Shown: one piece after another, positions 26,775-39,089 of the stretch
Numbering within the stretch: position 1 is the first letter of the stretch
Layout: the number at the start of each line of letters is the position of its first letter
DNA from: Pseudomonas triclosanedens
GTDB taxonomy: Bacteria; Pseudomonadota; Gammaproteobacteria; Pseudomonadales; Pseudomonadaceae
Reading direction: 5' to 3'
DNA length: 64,000 bases
Assembly (NCBI RefSeq): GCF_026686735.1
Contig: NZ_CP113432.1
Location: 5,941,001 to 6,005,000 of the forward strand
Program-made: the position numbers and the translations under genes
Notes under the pieces: model-generated
Database searches by the model: none
Seen by the model: only the letters and a program-made list of their open reading frames with translations
Told to the model about the DNA's origin: nothing

Positions 26775-27827
26775 TTACTGGATCTCTTCGGGTTTGACGA
26801 TCACCCAGTTCTTGTCCGCCGTAACCGGCTGCCCGAGCCTGGCCTGCGCTTCGGCGTTCTTCTTGATCATGCCGTTGAGCTGGTCCATGTACTTGGGCTT
26901 GCGGTTGATCCACAGGTGGATGCCATTCTCGGCGGTGCCATTGAACAGCATGTAGCCGTCGCTGCTCGGGGTGTCGCCACCGACCAGGATCGGGCGCTTC
27001 CACTGGTCGATGTAGGTGAGGATCGCGGCCTGCTTGCCGGCCATCCAGGTGGCCGGCGTCCACAGGTAGGGCGTGATCTCCAGGTCCATGTTGGCCTTGG
27101 GATCGTACTTGCCGTCGGCGATCTGCTTGCGCGCGGTGGTCAGCGCGCCGGTCTTGCGATCCTTCAGCAGGGTGGTGACACCGATGACGTTCTCCGGCTT
27201 CACGTTGTAGCCGTACTTGGGATCGGAGGCGACCATGCGCACCAGTTCCTCATGGGCCGCAGTCATCACGTAGACCTCGATGCCGTTCTCCATCAGCTTG
27301 TTGTACAGCTCGGTCTGGCCGGTGAAGACCTTCGGCGGGTTGATCTCGATGGTCTTTAGCGCGTCGCCGTCGTAATAGGTGCTGGGAATCGGCTTGCCGT
27401 AGGCCATCAGTTCGTCGACGTAGCCCTTCAGCTCCTTGAGGGTGAAGCCGGAGAACACCTGGGCGACCCACGGGTAGCAGACCAGGTCGTCGATCTCGCA
27501 CAGCCGGTAGTAGTAACTGTTGAGGCTTTCCTTGTGGCCGGCCACGTCCTTGAACGGGATCAGTTTGAGCGACGGGTCGAGCTTCTCGCGCGTGAGGACA
27601 CCCTTCATTTCCAGGAATGGCAGCAGCGACTCTTCGAGGTCGTAGCGATAGCTGGTGTTGTCCATGTCGAAGACCGCGAACGCGCCCTTGTTGGCGTTGG
27701 CGGCAATCAGGGCGTCGAGCTGCTTGGCCGCGGGCTCCGGCCAGTGTTTCAGCTCGGTGGCGGCGAGGGCGGTGCTGGCGAGGCCGCAAAGAAGCAGGCC
27801 GGCAAGAAGGGTGCGCATGGGTTTCAT
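26775..27827 (-). CDS. pchP: phosphorylcholine phosphatase
   Basis: Periplasmic HAD-type phosphatase that releases choline from phosphorylcholine produced by phospholipase C. The 350-residue precursor has a signal peptide (MKPMRTLLAGLLLCGLASTA, cut near ALAA) and motif I FDMDNTSYRYD, motif II VMTAAHEE, and motif IV VGGDTPSSDGYM. GGGGGA lies before the ATG at 27827. It is convergent with betT and the toxin cassette; choline released here would be imported by BetT. Matches PA5292 of PAO1. Confidence 0.92.
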   Translation of the reverse strand: MKPMRTLLAGLLLCGLASTALAATELKHWPEPAAKQLDALIAANANKGAFAVFDMDNTSYRYDLEESLLPFLEMKGVLTREKLDPSLKLIPFKDVAGHKESLNSYYYRLCEIDDLVCYPWVAQVFSGFTLKELKGYVDELMAYGKPIPSTYYDGDALKTIEINPPKVFTGQTELYNKLMENGIEVYVMTAAHEELVRMVASDPKYGYNVKPENVIGVTTLLKDRKTGALTTARKQIADGKYDPKANMDLEITPYLWTPATWMAGKQAAILTYIDQWKRPILVGGDTPSSDGYMLFNGTAENGIHLWINRKPKYMDQLNGMIKKNAEAQARLGQPVTADKNWVIVKPEEIQ

Positions 27828-27903
27828 GGGATTCCCCCGAGGTGGTCTGTAGGGTTGGGAAAGCCCTTGTGCGGACCCTCCCTGGACTAGGCCAGCTAAA
27901 ACC

Positions 27904-28410
27904 CTAGCAAAGCTGTGTTTCAGCTCTGCGACCGTTGCGACCCTGAACGTCGCGCATGCGCCAGAACGTGCCCATGCGCGGCAAACCCGTGGCCGGCAGA
28001 TACGCCTGGTCTAGCTCACGGGACGGCGCATGCGCCCCGGGGGCCTCGCCGCAGGTTTCCTCGAGCGTCTTGGTGAGGGCAGCCTGGGGCTGGTAACCCA
28101 TTTGCGCGGCGATATCGGAAAGCAGAGCTGCGAGCTGTACAGCAGCCGATATGCCAGCGTCAGCAGCGCCCACGGTGACTGCCCGACAACCTTGATGAAC
28201 AGGCGAATGCAGCAGGCGCGTATCGCGCGGCCTGCACCACCCAAGGGGAACCCGACCTCACCCGTGTCATCTCCATCGCCGACACTCCGCGGTAATGCGG
28301 GACCGTGCCGGCCACCGGAGACTTCCACGGTGTCCGCCATGAGATGCGCAACCAGGTCTCGACCGATGATTGCAGCGGCGGATGACAGTCGCCGATGCAA
28401 AGGTTCATTC
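27904..28410 (-). pseudogene. decayed AraC-family regulator (C-terminal remnant)
   Basis: No intact frame spans this region, but pieces in three minus-strand frames line up with an AraC DNA-binding domain: SPWVVQAARYAPAAFA (first helix-turn-helix), then, after a frameshift, RLFIKVVGQSPWA, and after another shift LLSDIAAQMGYQPQAALTKTLEE and GEAPGAH (second helix-turn-helix). An earlier piece (AIIGRDLVAHLMADTVEV) fits the end of a cupin-type effector domain. At least two frameshifts and loss of the N-terminal half make it non-functional. It fills the otherwise gene-free 577 nt between pchP and the LysR gene. Confidence 0.72.
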
Positions 28411-29325
28411 GAGCAGCTCAACTTGCGGCAACTGCATGGCCTGAACTTCGCTCAGCAGGAAATCCCGCAGGCGGTGCAAGCGCTCCTGATTGCGCCTGGC
28501 CCTCGGCCAGACAAGGTAATAACTTTCACCGCTGGCCACCGCACTTGGCCAGGGCAGAGCCAGTCGCCCCAGGTTGGCGTCTTCGGCGACCATCACCAGG
28601 TCGCCGATGGACACGCCATAGCCCCGCGTGGCGGCAACGATACCCAGTTCCAGGGTATCGAAGACCTGCCCGCCCTTGAGCGAGACCCGTTCGCTCAGGC
28701 CCATGCGCTGAAGCCAGCGGCGCCAGTCGCGGCGATCCGGCGTCGGATGCAGCAGTTCGGCGCCAGCCAGCCGCTCGGCATCCCACGGACCGTCATCGAG
28801 CAAGGCCGGGGAGCCCACCGGAATCAGCCACTCGGGAAACAGCAAAACGGCCTCCCAATCCGGCGGAAAGTGCCCCGCGCCAAGCAGCACTGCGCAGTCG
28901 AACGGCTCGTTGAGAAAGTCCACGCGGTCCACATCCATCCAGGCACTGGTCAGTTGCACCTCGACATCGCTGTTCTGCATGCGGAAGTTGCTCAGGCGCG
29001 CCAGCAGCCAGCGCATGGTCAGGGTGGAGGGCGCCTTCAGGCGCAGCACGCCTTCCTCCGCGCGCAGGCTTGAACAGGCGCGCTCAAGTGCGTCGAAACC
29101 ATCGCGCAGGCCAGGCAGCAGCATGCGCGCCGGCTCGGTCAGCTCCAGTTGCCGGCCCCGGCGCTGGAACAGGCGGCAGGCGAAGTGTTCCTCCAACGTA
29201 CGAATATGCCGGCTCACCGCGCTCTGGGTGATCGCCAGTTCCTCGGCGGCACGAGTGAAAGATGAATGCCGGGCGGCGGCCTCGAAGGCGCGCAAGGCAT
29301 ACAGCGGCGGCAACTGGCGATTCAT
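28405..29325 (-). CDS. LysR-family transcriptional regulator (GcvA-like)
   Basis: A 306-residue LTTR with an N-terminal winged helix (residues about 6-65; LRAFEAAARHSSFTRAAEEL, ITQSAVSRHIRTLEEHF) and a C-terminal periplasmic-binding-like effector domain with the GcvA/AmpR-type opening LRLKAPSTLTMRWLLARL. It is divergent from the MATE pump gene at 29472, with a 146-nt shared region, and may control it or pchP-related functions. Corresponds in position to PA5293. Effector unknown. Confidence 0.9.
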   Translation of the reverse strand: MNRQLPPLYALRAFEAAARHSSFTRAAEELAITQSAVSRHIRTLEEHFACRLFQRRGRQLELTEPARMLLPGLRDGFDALERACSSLRAEEGVLRLKAPSTLTMRWLLARLSNFRMQNSDVEVQLTSAWMDVDRVDFLNEPFDCAVLLGAGHFPPDWEAVLLFPEWLIPVGSPALLDDGPWDAERLAGAELLHPTPDRRDWRRWLQRMGLSERVSLKGGQVFDTLELGIVAATRGYGVSIGDLVMVAEDANLGRLALPWPSAVASGESYYLVWPRARRNQERLHRLRDFLLSEVQAMQLPQVELLE

Positions 29326-29471
29326 GGTCGGCTCCGAATATCCAAGGCATGAGTATGACTCATGGATAGCATCGTTTTTTTCCTTTTGTGCCCACTACCT
29401 GGGCGCCTGAAAATGAGGGACTTTCCATTCGACAGGCCCGCCAGCGGCTCGTCGCTGACTGAGCCTGACTC

Positions 29472-30857
29472 ATGAAACGCCTCTACCGTGACGAACTCAT
29501 CGCCATACTCCGCCTGGCCGGCCCGTTGATCGCCGCCCAACTGGCCTATGTGGCAATGGTGTTCACCGATACCGTGATGATGGGCAAGCTCGGCCCCGAG
29601 GCTCTGGCTGCCGGCGGGCTCGGCGCATCCAGTTATGCGTTCGTGTCGATGTTCTGCGTCGGCGTAGTGGCGGCCACCGGCAACCTGGTCGCCATCCGCT
29701 ACGGCGCGAAGGATGTGGCTGGCGTAGTCCAGGCGACCCAGGCGGGCCTTTGGATCGGCTTCGCGCTGTCACTGGCGGCGGGGCTGCTGCTGTGGAACCT
29801 CGGCTCCATCCTGCTCGCCTTCGGGCAAGCCCCGAAGACTGTCGCCGGCACCATGAGTTTTCTGCGCAGCATCGTTTTCGCCCTGCCCGGCTACATGATG
29901 TTCATGGTGCTGCGCGGCTTCACCAGCGCGATCGAACGCACCGGGCCGGTGATGGCCATCAGCGTGATCGGCGCGCTGGCCAACTTCGCCCTCAACTACG
30001 CCTTCATCGAGGGAATGTTCGGCCTGCCACGCCTGGGGCTGGCGGGCATCGGCCTGGTGACGGCGGTGGTGATGAACACGTTGCCAGTGATTCTCGCGCT
30101 GTACCTGCGCTGGCACCCGGCCTACGAGGCCTACCCGCTGCTGCGCGGGCTGGCCAGGCCGAACCTCAAGGTGATCGGCGAGTCGTTGCGGTTGGGGGTT
30201 TCGATCGGCGGCACTTATGCCGTCGAGTCCGGGATGTTCACCGTCGCCGCGCTGTGCATGGGTGCTATCGGCAGCACCGCACTGGCCGCGCACCAGATCG
30301 CGATCCAGTCAGTGTACGTGGCCTTCATGGTGCCGGTGGGCATCTCCTACGCGGTGACCTTCCGCATCGGCCAGCACTACGGGGCAGGCCGGCTGGTCGA
30401 AGCGCGCCGCGCAGGCAGGCTCGGCATCGGTTTCGGTGCCAGTTGCATGTTCGCCTTCGCCGCGCTCTTCTGGCTGGCGCCGGAGCTGGTGGTGGGTATG
30501 TTCCTCGATCGCAACGACCCGGCCAACCAGGAGGTGGTGAAGCTCGCCGTTGGCCTGCTCGCCATCGCCGCCTGGTTCGAGCTGTTCGACGGCACACAGA
30601 CCATCGCAATGGGCGCCATCCGCGGCCTGAAGGACGCCCGCACGACGTTCCTGGTCGGCCTGGCCGGCTACTGGCTGGTGGGAGTTCCGATGGCACTGCT
30701 GCTGACCTTCCCGCTCGGCTGGGGGCCGAGCGGTGTCTGGTGGGGCCTGGCATCCGGCCTGGCCTGCGCCGCCATCGGCCTGACCCTGGCGTTCGAAGCG
30801 AAGACCGCGCGGCTGATCCGCCCCCGGGAGCAGGGCGCTGCGCTCGGTGCCTGCTAG
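29472..30857 (+). CDS. norM: MATE-family multidrug efflux pump (NorM type)
   Basis: A 461-residue inner-membrane Na+ or H+ antiporter with twelve transmembrane helices. Family marks include QLAYVAMVFTDTVMMGKLG in the first helix and the matching second-half segment GTYAVESGMFTVAALCMG and ALAAHQIAIQS. The start ATG at 29472 follows GACTGAGCC, with no strong Shine-Dalgarno. Its TAG stop overlaps the stop of the convergent GGDEF-EAL gene in the palindrome CTAG. Substrates not predictable; the PAO1 relative is PA5294. Confidence 0.9.
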   Translation: MKRLYRDELIAILRLAGPLIAAQLAYVAMVFTDTVMMGKLGPEALAAGGLGASSYAFVSMFCVGVVAATGNLVAIRYGAKDVAGVVQATQAGLWIGFALSLAAGLLLWNLGSILLAFGQAPKTVAGTMSFLRSIVFALPGYMMFMVLRGFTSAIERTGPVMAISVIGALANFALNYAFIEGMFGLPRLGLAGIGLVTAVVMNTLPVILALYLRWHPAYEAYPLLRGLARPNLKVIGESLRLGVSIGGTYAVESGMFTVAALCMGAIGSTALAAHQIAIQSVYVAFMVPVGISYAVTFRIGQHYGAGRLVEARRAGRLGIGFGASCMFAFAALFWLAPELVVGMFLDRNDPANQEVVKLAVGLLAIAAWFELFDGTQTIAMGAIRGLKDARTTFLVGLAGYWLVGVPMALLLTFPLGWGPSGVWWGLASGLACAAIGLTLAFEAKTARLIRPREQGAALGAC

Positions 30858-32614
30858 CTGTTGATCGAGTCCTGCAGGCGAAGCGCGCGGTTGCCGCCGA
30901 AGACAAGGAACCGCGCCAGCTCGGGAAGCGGCAGGGGCCGGCTGATCCAGTAACCCTGTACCTGGTCGCAGCCGAACTGGCTCAATTGGTTCTGCTGCTC
31001 GATGGTCTCTACACCCTCAGCGACCACTTCGAGGTTGAGGTTGTGCGCCAGGTTGATCATCGCCCGCACCAACTGCATGTTTTCCGGACGCTCGTGCATG
31101 CCGCCGACGAAGCTCTTGTCGATTTTCAGCAGCGTGATCGGCAAACTGTTGAGGTGCACGAAGGACGAAAAACCAGTGCCGAAATCATCCAGCGAGAAGC
31201 GCACGCCCAGCCGGCCGAGGGCCTGCATGGTCTGCAGCACCTGGTCGCTGCGACGCATCACGGCGGTCTCGGTCAGCTCGAACTCCAGCCACTGGGCGTC
31301 CACGCCGCGCTCGCGGATCAGGCGTTCGAGGGTTGGCAGCAACTGGCTGTCCTGGAACTGGCGGAACGACAGGTTGATCGCCATGTGCAACGCCGGCAGG
31401 CCGCGACCGCGCAGCCACTGCATGTCGCGCAGCGCGCGGGAGATCACCCAGTAGCCCAGCGGCACGATCAGCCCGCTTTCCTCGGCCAGCGGCACGAAGT
31501 CACCCGGCGTCAGCAGGCCACGCTCGGGATGGCGCCAGCGCACCAGGGCCTCCAGACCGACGATGCGGCCATCGTGCAGGTCCAGGCGCGGCTGGTAGTG
31601 AAGCTCCAGCTCGTCGCGGCGCAGCGCGCGGCGTAGTTCGCTTTCCAGATCGGCGAGGCTGCGCGCTCCACGGTTGATGCGCTCGTCGAACACATGGAAG
31701 GTGCAACCCTGACGGGCCTTGGCCTGCTGCATGGCGATGTGCGCGTGCCACATCAGCGGGTCGGCGCTGTCGCCGGCGCGGGCATGGGCCATGCCCAGGC
31801 TGCAACCCATCAACAGGCTTTCACCCTCGACCCAATAGGGCTCGCCGAGGGTTTCGACGATGCGTTCGGCAATCTTCTCGACCCTGCCCGGGTCGCGCCG
31901 GGTATCCAGCAGCAGCGCGAATTCATCGCTGCCCAGGCGGGCGATGTGATCGCCGTTGTCCAACTGCGCCTTGAGCCGCCCGACCACTTGCAGGATCAGG
32001 CGGTCGCCGGCCTGGTGGCCAAGGGCGTCGTTGACGTGGCGGAAGTTGTCCAGATCGAGATGCCCCAGCGCCAGGCCACGGCCATCGGATTCGCTCAGGC
32101 ACGCGGCGAGCAGCGTCTGGAAGCCCTGGCGGTTGGCGATGCCGGTCAACGGGTCCTGTTCGGCCAGGCTCTGCAAGGTATCCTGCAGCGAACTGCGTTC
32201 GCGCACATAGCGCAGGCAACGGCGCAGGACTTCGACGCTCAGGGTTTCAGCCACCAGCCAGTCGGATACGCCGACCGGATCCTCTTCGGGCTCGCGCTCC
32301 AACAGCAGGACCAGCGGCAGGTGGCATTGGTGGGAGGACGGCAGCTTGCCGGGCGTAGCCAGCACGAGGCCGACCTGATCCTCGTCGAACAGACTGCTGG
32401 CGGCCTGCCAGGAGGGCGCGGTTATCAGGGAATAGCTCTGCCCCAACGCGGCCAGATGCCCGCGCAGTAGCTGGGCCCACTGCGGCGCTTCCGCCAGCAG
32501 GAGCAGGCGCGTTGGTTCGACCGACGCTGCCAAGCGACCCCCATGTCCATGCAAAAGGGGAGAAACCGGCGACTGTCCCTTCGCCCGATCCTCCCGGTTT
32601 TGAAGCCCTGCCAT
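30854..32614 (-). CDS. proE: GGDEF-EAL protein with N-terminal pseudo-receiver (ProE-like)
   Basis: A protein of about 586 residues that turns over cyclic di-GMP. From the N-terminus: a receiver-like region (about 35-120, no phospho-Asp at the usual place), a GGDEF domain with the altered motif RLGSDEFALL, and an EAL domain with all catalytic segments: EALVRWRHP, NLSFRQ, ELTETAVM, DDFGTGFSS, KIDKSF and VVAEGVE. The EAL part should be an active phosphodiesterase; the PAO1 relative PA5295 (ProE) has been described as one. The start is uncertain: I use the ATG at 32614 with GGGGA upstream; a TTG at 32671 would add 19 residues. Confidence 0.88.
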   Translation of the reverse strand: MAGLQNREDRAKGQSPVSPLLHGHGGRLAASVEPTRLLLLAEAPQWAQLLRGHLAALGQSYSLITAPSWQAASSLFDEDQVGLVLATPGKLPSSHQCHLPLVLLLEREPEEDPVGVSDWLVAETLSVEVLRRCLRYVRERSSLQDTLQSLAEQDPLTGIANRQGFQTLLAACLSESDGRGLALGHLDLDNFRHVNDALGHQAGDRLILQVVGRLKAQLDNGDHIARLGSDEFALLLDTRRDPGRVEKIAERIVETLGEPYWVEGESLLMGCSLGMAHARAGDSADPLMWHAHIAMQQAKARQGCTFHVFDERINRGARSLADLESELRRALRRDELELHYQPRLDLHDGRIVGLEALVRWRHPERGLLTPGDFVPLAEESGLIVPLGYWVISRALRDMQWLRGRGLPALHMAINLSFRQFQDSQLLPTLERLIRERGVDAQWLEFELTETAVMRRSDQVLQTMQALGRLGVRFSLDDFGTGFSSFVHLNSLPITLLKIDKSFVGGMHERPENMQLVRAMINLAHNLNLEVVAEGVETIEQQNQLSQFGCDQVQGYWISRPLPLPELARFLVFGGNRALRLQDSINS

Positions 32615-32824
32615 ATCCGGGTCCCCGGGTATGGACGAAACTTCAGAGAAACTCTTAAGAGTTTTCTTCAAGTAATGCTGTCACAAGCCTAATACATGTG
32701 CGGTTTTATCCAAAACAGAGAAGTACGATCGTGTCACAGATCGCCGCTTTTCCGCCGCCGCCCCTATGGCTGGCGCGGCCTGCTAGAATACGCGCCCGCT
32801 TCGCCACAGACTCCCCCGCCTTCC

Positions 32825-35624
<2,800 letters not shown>

Positions 35625-35641
35625 TCCACCGCACCACACAG

Positions 35642-35672
35642 AAGGCGGGCACCGACAGGACCCGCCTTTTTT
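35642..35672 (+). terminator. xpt terminator
   Basis: AAGGCGGG (35642-35649) and CCCGCCTT (35661-35668) form a hairpin followed by TTTT. Confidence 0.8.
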
Positions 35673-35740
35673 CATGCCTGAACGCAGCACCTTTCGCGGG
35701 AGCACGGCGCTAAAGCCTGCCGTGGGATCGGCGAGCCGCC

Positions 35741-37630
35741 CTATGGATCCTGCCGGGCGCTGGCCTTAAGGCCAGCCAGGATCAGCCGCTGGTACAGCTC
35801 CTCGCGCAGCCCATCCGGCGCGCCCAGCCCCATGCGCTGCAAGTGCGCGGGGAATGCCGCAGGCGCCGGCGCATCCAGCGTCGCCTTGCCCAGCTCGAGA
35901 ATTTCGCTCAGGCGCAGCTTGCTCTTCAGCCAGCCCAACGCCCGCAGCAGGTCGCGCTCGTCTTCGGTGAAATCGCAACCCAGCGGAAACTCCGGCAGCA
36001 ATTTGCGCAACCCGCGCGTCGCCTCGCGCAGACGCTCCGGTGTGTTGTCGCGGTAGCGTGGCGAAAGTTCGAAAGCCTCCGGCAACTTGCCCGCCTCCTT
36101 GGCCTGGACGATCAGTTCGTCCTGGAATCGCGAATCGGCAATCGACAGCATCGCCTCGATCACTTCCGCGTCGTTCTTTCCGCGCAGGTCGGCAATGCCG
36201 TACTCCGTCACCACAATATCGCGCAGATGGCGTGGAATCGTGGTGTGCCCGTAGCTCCAGACGATGTTGGAGCTCAGTTCACCCTCAGACTCGCGCCAAC
36301 TGCGCAGCATCAGGATCGAACGCCCGCCCTCCAGCTCATGTGCCTGGGCGACGAAGTTGTACTGCCCGCCAACGCCACTGAGTACCCGGCCATCTTCCAA
36401 CTGGTCGGCCACGCCCGCTCCCAGCAACGTCACGGTGAAGGCACTGTTGATGAAGCGCGCATCGCGGCGCTGCGCGCGCTTGAGCTCCTCATCTCGATAG
36501 AGGTTGTTGACGAAGCCGATACCCGTCATGCCGATACCCATCAGTTCTTCGAGGGGCATTTCGCGCAGACGCTGGTAAAACGCCTGCGGGCCGAGGAAGA
36601 AACCGCCGTGCAGCCATACACTGGGCTCGCCGGCACGGGCAGCGACACGGCGACCGAGCACGCCCGCCTCGGCCAGCGCGAGCAGGCCGGGAACGAGCAT
36701 TTCACTGCAACCGTAGAGGCCAAGGGTGAAGACACCGGTGCCGCCGTCCCGCTCGATCAGCCCGGCGTGGCGCGAGCGGCTGTCGAGGCAGTCCAGCAGG
36801 GCATGGTAGCCTGCATTGTCACGCTGACGGATCAGTAGTGCCGAGGTCAGGGCGTCGCCCATCGAACCGATGCCCACCTGCAGGGTTCCACCATCGCGCA
36901 CCAGCGCACTGGCATGCAGACCGATACAGTGGTCCTGCAGGCCGACCGGCAGGTTCGGTGTGGAAAACAGTGTGCTGGTATCCCCCGGCGCATCGACCAG
37001 CAGATCGAACAGGTCTTCGTCCACCTCCGCATCACCGGGCATGTACGGCAACTGATCATGCACGACGCCGACGACCAGGATGGTCTCCCCCGCCTCGCGG
37101 CGCTTGCGCAGCATCGGCAACAGGTCAAGGGTGATATCCGGGTTGCACGACAGGCTCAGCTTGCCCGGTCGCGCGGGATTGCGCGCCACCAACTGAGCGA
37201 CGGCGTTGACGCCCTTGGCGTTGATATCGCGGGCGACGTGGCTGTAGTTGCAACTGATGTAGTTCTGTTGCGCCGGCGCGCTGTCCAGCAGGCTGCCCGG
37301 CTGCAGGTAGAACTCTTCGACACGGATGTTCTCCGGGAGCGCGCCCTTGCGCAGGTCATGCAGATAGTCCAGCTCGGGATAATCGCCATACAGGCGCTCG
37401 ACGAAGGGATCGAGGAAGCGGCGCTGCAGTTCGCTGCCCGCAAGTGGCCGGCCCAGGGACAAGGCCGTATAGAGCGTCAGGCGACGGCGCGGATTTTCCC
37501 GGATGCGTCGGTACAGTGCGTTGGCCAGCCGGTTGGGCTTGCCTAACCCAAGCGGCAGGCCAAGGCGAACTTCGCCGTCCAGACGCTGCAGCATCTGTTC
37601 AACGGCGACTTCGAGTGAGCAGGATTGCAC
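35741..37630 (-). CDS. acetyl-CoA hydrolase/CoA-transferase family protein
   Basis: A 629-residue cytoplasmic protein of the acetyl-CoA hydrolase/transferase family (class like Cat1/succinyl-CoA:acetate transferases), longer than the common 500-residue members. The C-terminal AcCoA-hydrolase domain is clear: GIGSMGDALTSALL, FINSAFTVTLLGAGVADQL, GVGGQYNFV and VTEYGIADLRGK; the catalytic Glu would be in VVTEYG. The start is a GTG at 37630 with CAGGAGGAAAG directly upstream; the frame to 37711 adds only a TTG with no site. Acyl-CoA partner unknown. Confidence 0.88.
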   Translation of the reverse strand: MQSCSLEVAVEQMLQRLDGEVRLGLPLGLGKPNRLANALYRRIRENPRRRLTLYTALSLGRPLAGSELQRRFLDPFVERLYGDYPELDYLHDLRKGALPENIRVEEFYLQPGSLLDSAPAQQNYISCNYSHVARDINAKGVNAVAQLVARNPARPGKLSLSCNPDITLDLLPMLRKRREAGETILVVGVVHDQLPYMPGDAEVDEDLFDLLVDAPGDTSTLFSTPNLPVGLQDHCIGLHASALVRDGGTLQVGIGSMGDALTSALLIRQRDNAGYHALLDCLDSRSRHAGLIERDGGTGVFTLGLYGCSEMLVPGLLALAEAGVLGRRVAARAGEPSVWLHGGFFLGPQAFYQRLREMPLEELMGIGMTGIGFVNNLYRDEELKRAQRRDARFINSAFTVTLLGAGVADQLEDGRVLSGVGGQYNFVAQAHELEGGRSILMLRSWRESEGELSSNIVWSYGHTTIPRHLRDIVVTEYGIADLRGKNDAEVIEAMLSIADSRFQDELIVQAKEAGKLPEAFELSPRYRDNTPERLREATRGLRKLLPEFPLGCDFTEDERDLLRALGWLKSKLRLSEILELGKATLDAPAPAAFPAHLQRMGLGAPDGLREELYQRLILAGLKASARQDP

Positions 37631-37732
37631 CGGGCTTTCCTCCTGGATTGCGTCCACGGGCGACGACAGGAGTTTGGACCGGATTCGGCCAGGGAAGCTC
37701 CCCCAAGCCAATACAAGAAATCACAGGCATGA

Positions 37733-37756
37733 AAAAGCCGCCCGAAGGCGGCTTTT
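37733..37756 (-). terminator. terminator after cycB
   Basis: AAAAGCCGCC / GGCGGCTTTT around CGAA, 16 nt after the cytochrome c5 stop on the minus strand. Confidence 0.82.
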
Positions 37757-37771
37757 CGCACAGGTCGGCTG

Positions 37772-38200
37772 TTACAGCCCGGACATGTGGTGAATCGCGG
37801 CTTTCAGCTCGTCATCCGAGCAATCGGCGCAGGTGCCTTTCGGCGGCATGGCGTTGAAACCGGAGATCGCCTTGGCCAGCAGGCCATCGATACCACCCTG
37901 CTCCTTGGCGCGCTTGCCCCACTCCGCCTTGTCACCAATCTTCGGTGCATTCAGCAGACCAGTGCCGTGGCAGGTGGTGCACACCTTGCCGACAATCTCT
38001 TCGCCCGAACGCGGAGCACCGCCACCACCGGCCGAAGCCACGGCGCCAACGCCTTCGCATTCCTGACCCTGTACGCAGACCTTCCCCACCGGCTCGAGAC
38101 GCTTGGCAATGGCGTCATCGTTGGTCGCGGCCTGAGCGCTTACAGCCCACAGGGCCAGCACGGCAGCTTGGGCTGCCAGCATTTTTTTAATCAGGTTCAC
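37772..38200 (-). CDS. cycB: cytochrome c5 family protein
   Basis: Periplasmic monohaem cytochrome c5. The 142-residue precursor has a signal peptide (to about residue 25, ending VSAQA), the haem motif VCTTCHGTG, and a distal methionine in FNAMPPKG. A C-terminal CADC pair is typical of c5 (structural disulfide), and an extra Cys pair (CVQGQEC) lies in the N-terminal linker. The GTG at 38200 has GAGG upstream; alternative starts at 38227 (before) or a later ATG cannot be excluded. Matches PA5300. Confidence 0.88.
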   Translation of the reverse strand: MNLIKKMLAAQAAVLALWAVSAQAATNDDAIAKRLEPVGKVCVQGQECEGVGAVASAGGGGAPRSGEEIVGKVCTTCHGTGLLNAPKIGDKAEWGKRAKEQGGIDGLLAKAISGFNAMPPKGTCADCSDDELKAAIHHMSGL

Positions 38201-38376
38201 CCTTTCACCCTCATCGTGGCTTATCACACCCGGGCGCGGTAGCAGTCATCACAGTCTCGGGCCGCGCGGGCGGGCGCAAGTATAACGGCAAAGCCCGTCA
38301 GCTCGAAACAATTGCACTGCCTTGCCGGGCCTTGCGGCATTAGGTCGCAGCTGGTCTGGCCGGTCCTACCGGCTGT

Positions 38377-38925
38377 TCAAAAATTTGCTGGTGTGGTCGC
38401 GCTGATCAGCCGTGCAGGAGCTTCGAACGGGTTGCGAAAACGGTGCGGCTTGGTGCTGTCGAAATAGTAGCTGTCACCGCGTTCGAGGACGAAGACCTCG
38501 TCGCCGACGGTCAGCTCCAGGCGTCCCTCCACCAGCACGCCGGTCTCCTCGCCCTCGTGGGCATACATGTCGTCGCCGGTATCGGAGCCCGGAGGATAAG
38601 TCTCGTCGAGCAAGGTGATGGCGCGGCTGGGATAGTCCTTGCCGATCAGCTTCATGATGATCGAGCCACTGGACATGTCGCTGAGTTCGTCTGCCTTGTA
38701 GACCACCGGGGTGTTGCTGTTCTGCTCCAGATCCAGGGAGAAGAACTCCACCAGGGACATCGGAATACCACCCAGCACTTTCTTCAGTGAGCTGATGGAG
38801 GGGCTGACACTGTTTTTCTCGATCATCGAGATTGTGCTGTTGGTCACACCCGCCCGTTTGGCGAGTTCGCGCTGGGACAAACCTTTGAGCTTACGGATGG
38901 CTTGCAGACGAGCACCGACGTCCAA
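38377..38925 (-). CDS. pauR: XRE-cupin regulator PauR
   Basis: A 182-residue repressor with a lambda-Cro-type helix-turn-helix (about residues 8-62; LSQRELAKRAGVTNSTISMIE) and a cupin ligand-binding domain (about 105-180; YAHEGEETGVLVEGRLEL, GDSYYFDSTKPHRFRN). The sequence is very close to what I recall of P. aeruginosa PauR (PA5301), the polyamine-responsive repressor of the pau genes. The start is TTG at 38925 with AAGGAGGA upstream; the longer frame to 39021 is not conserved. Polyamine genes lie at 46-52 kb in this window. Confidence 0.9.
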   Translation of the reverse strand: MDVGARLQAIRKLKGLSQRELAKRAGVTNSTISMIEKNSVSPSISSLKKVLGGIPMSLVEFFSLDLEQNSNTPVVYKADELSDMSSGSIIMKLIGKDYPSRAITLLDETYPPGSDTGDDMYAHEGEETGVLVEGRLELTVGDEVFVLERGDSYYFDSTKPHRFRNPFEAPARLISATTPANF

Positions 38926-39089
38926 GGGTGGGGTCCTCCTTATTCTTGTGATCAGGCAGGCTCTGAAAGGCAGAACCCGCCAACGGCTTGAGCCGAGCGG
39001 GTTCCAAGTGCCACGTATCATGGCAACACCGTTCAGTATTTACAACAGATCGCCTGTCGATCCTGCGCAAACTTTACGGACGGTATCCG

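Noticed and set aside
28011..28421. A 136-codon minus-strand gene next to the LysR gene
   Set aside because: Only parts of it fit AraC proteins and the fit moves between frames, so it is treated as part of the pseudogene.
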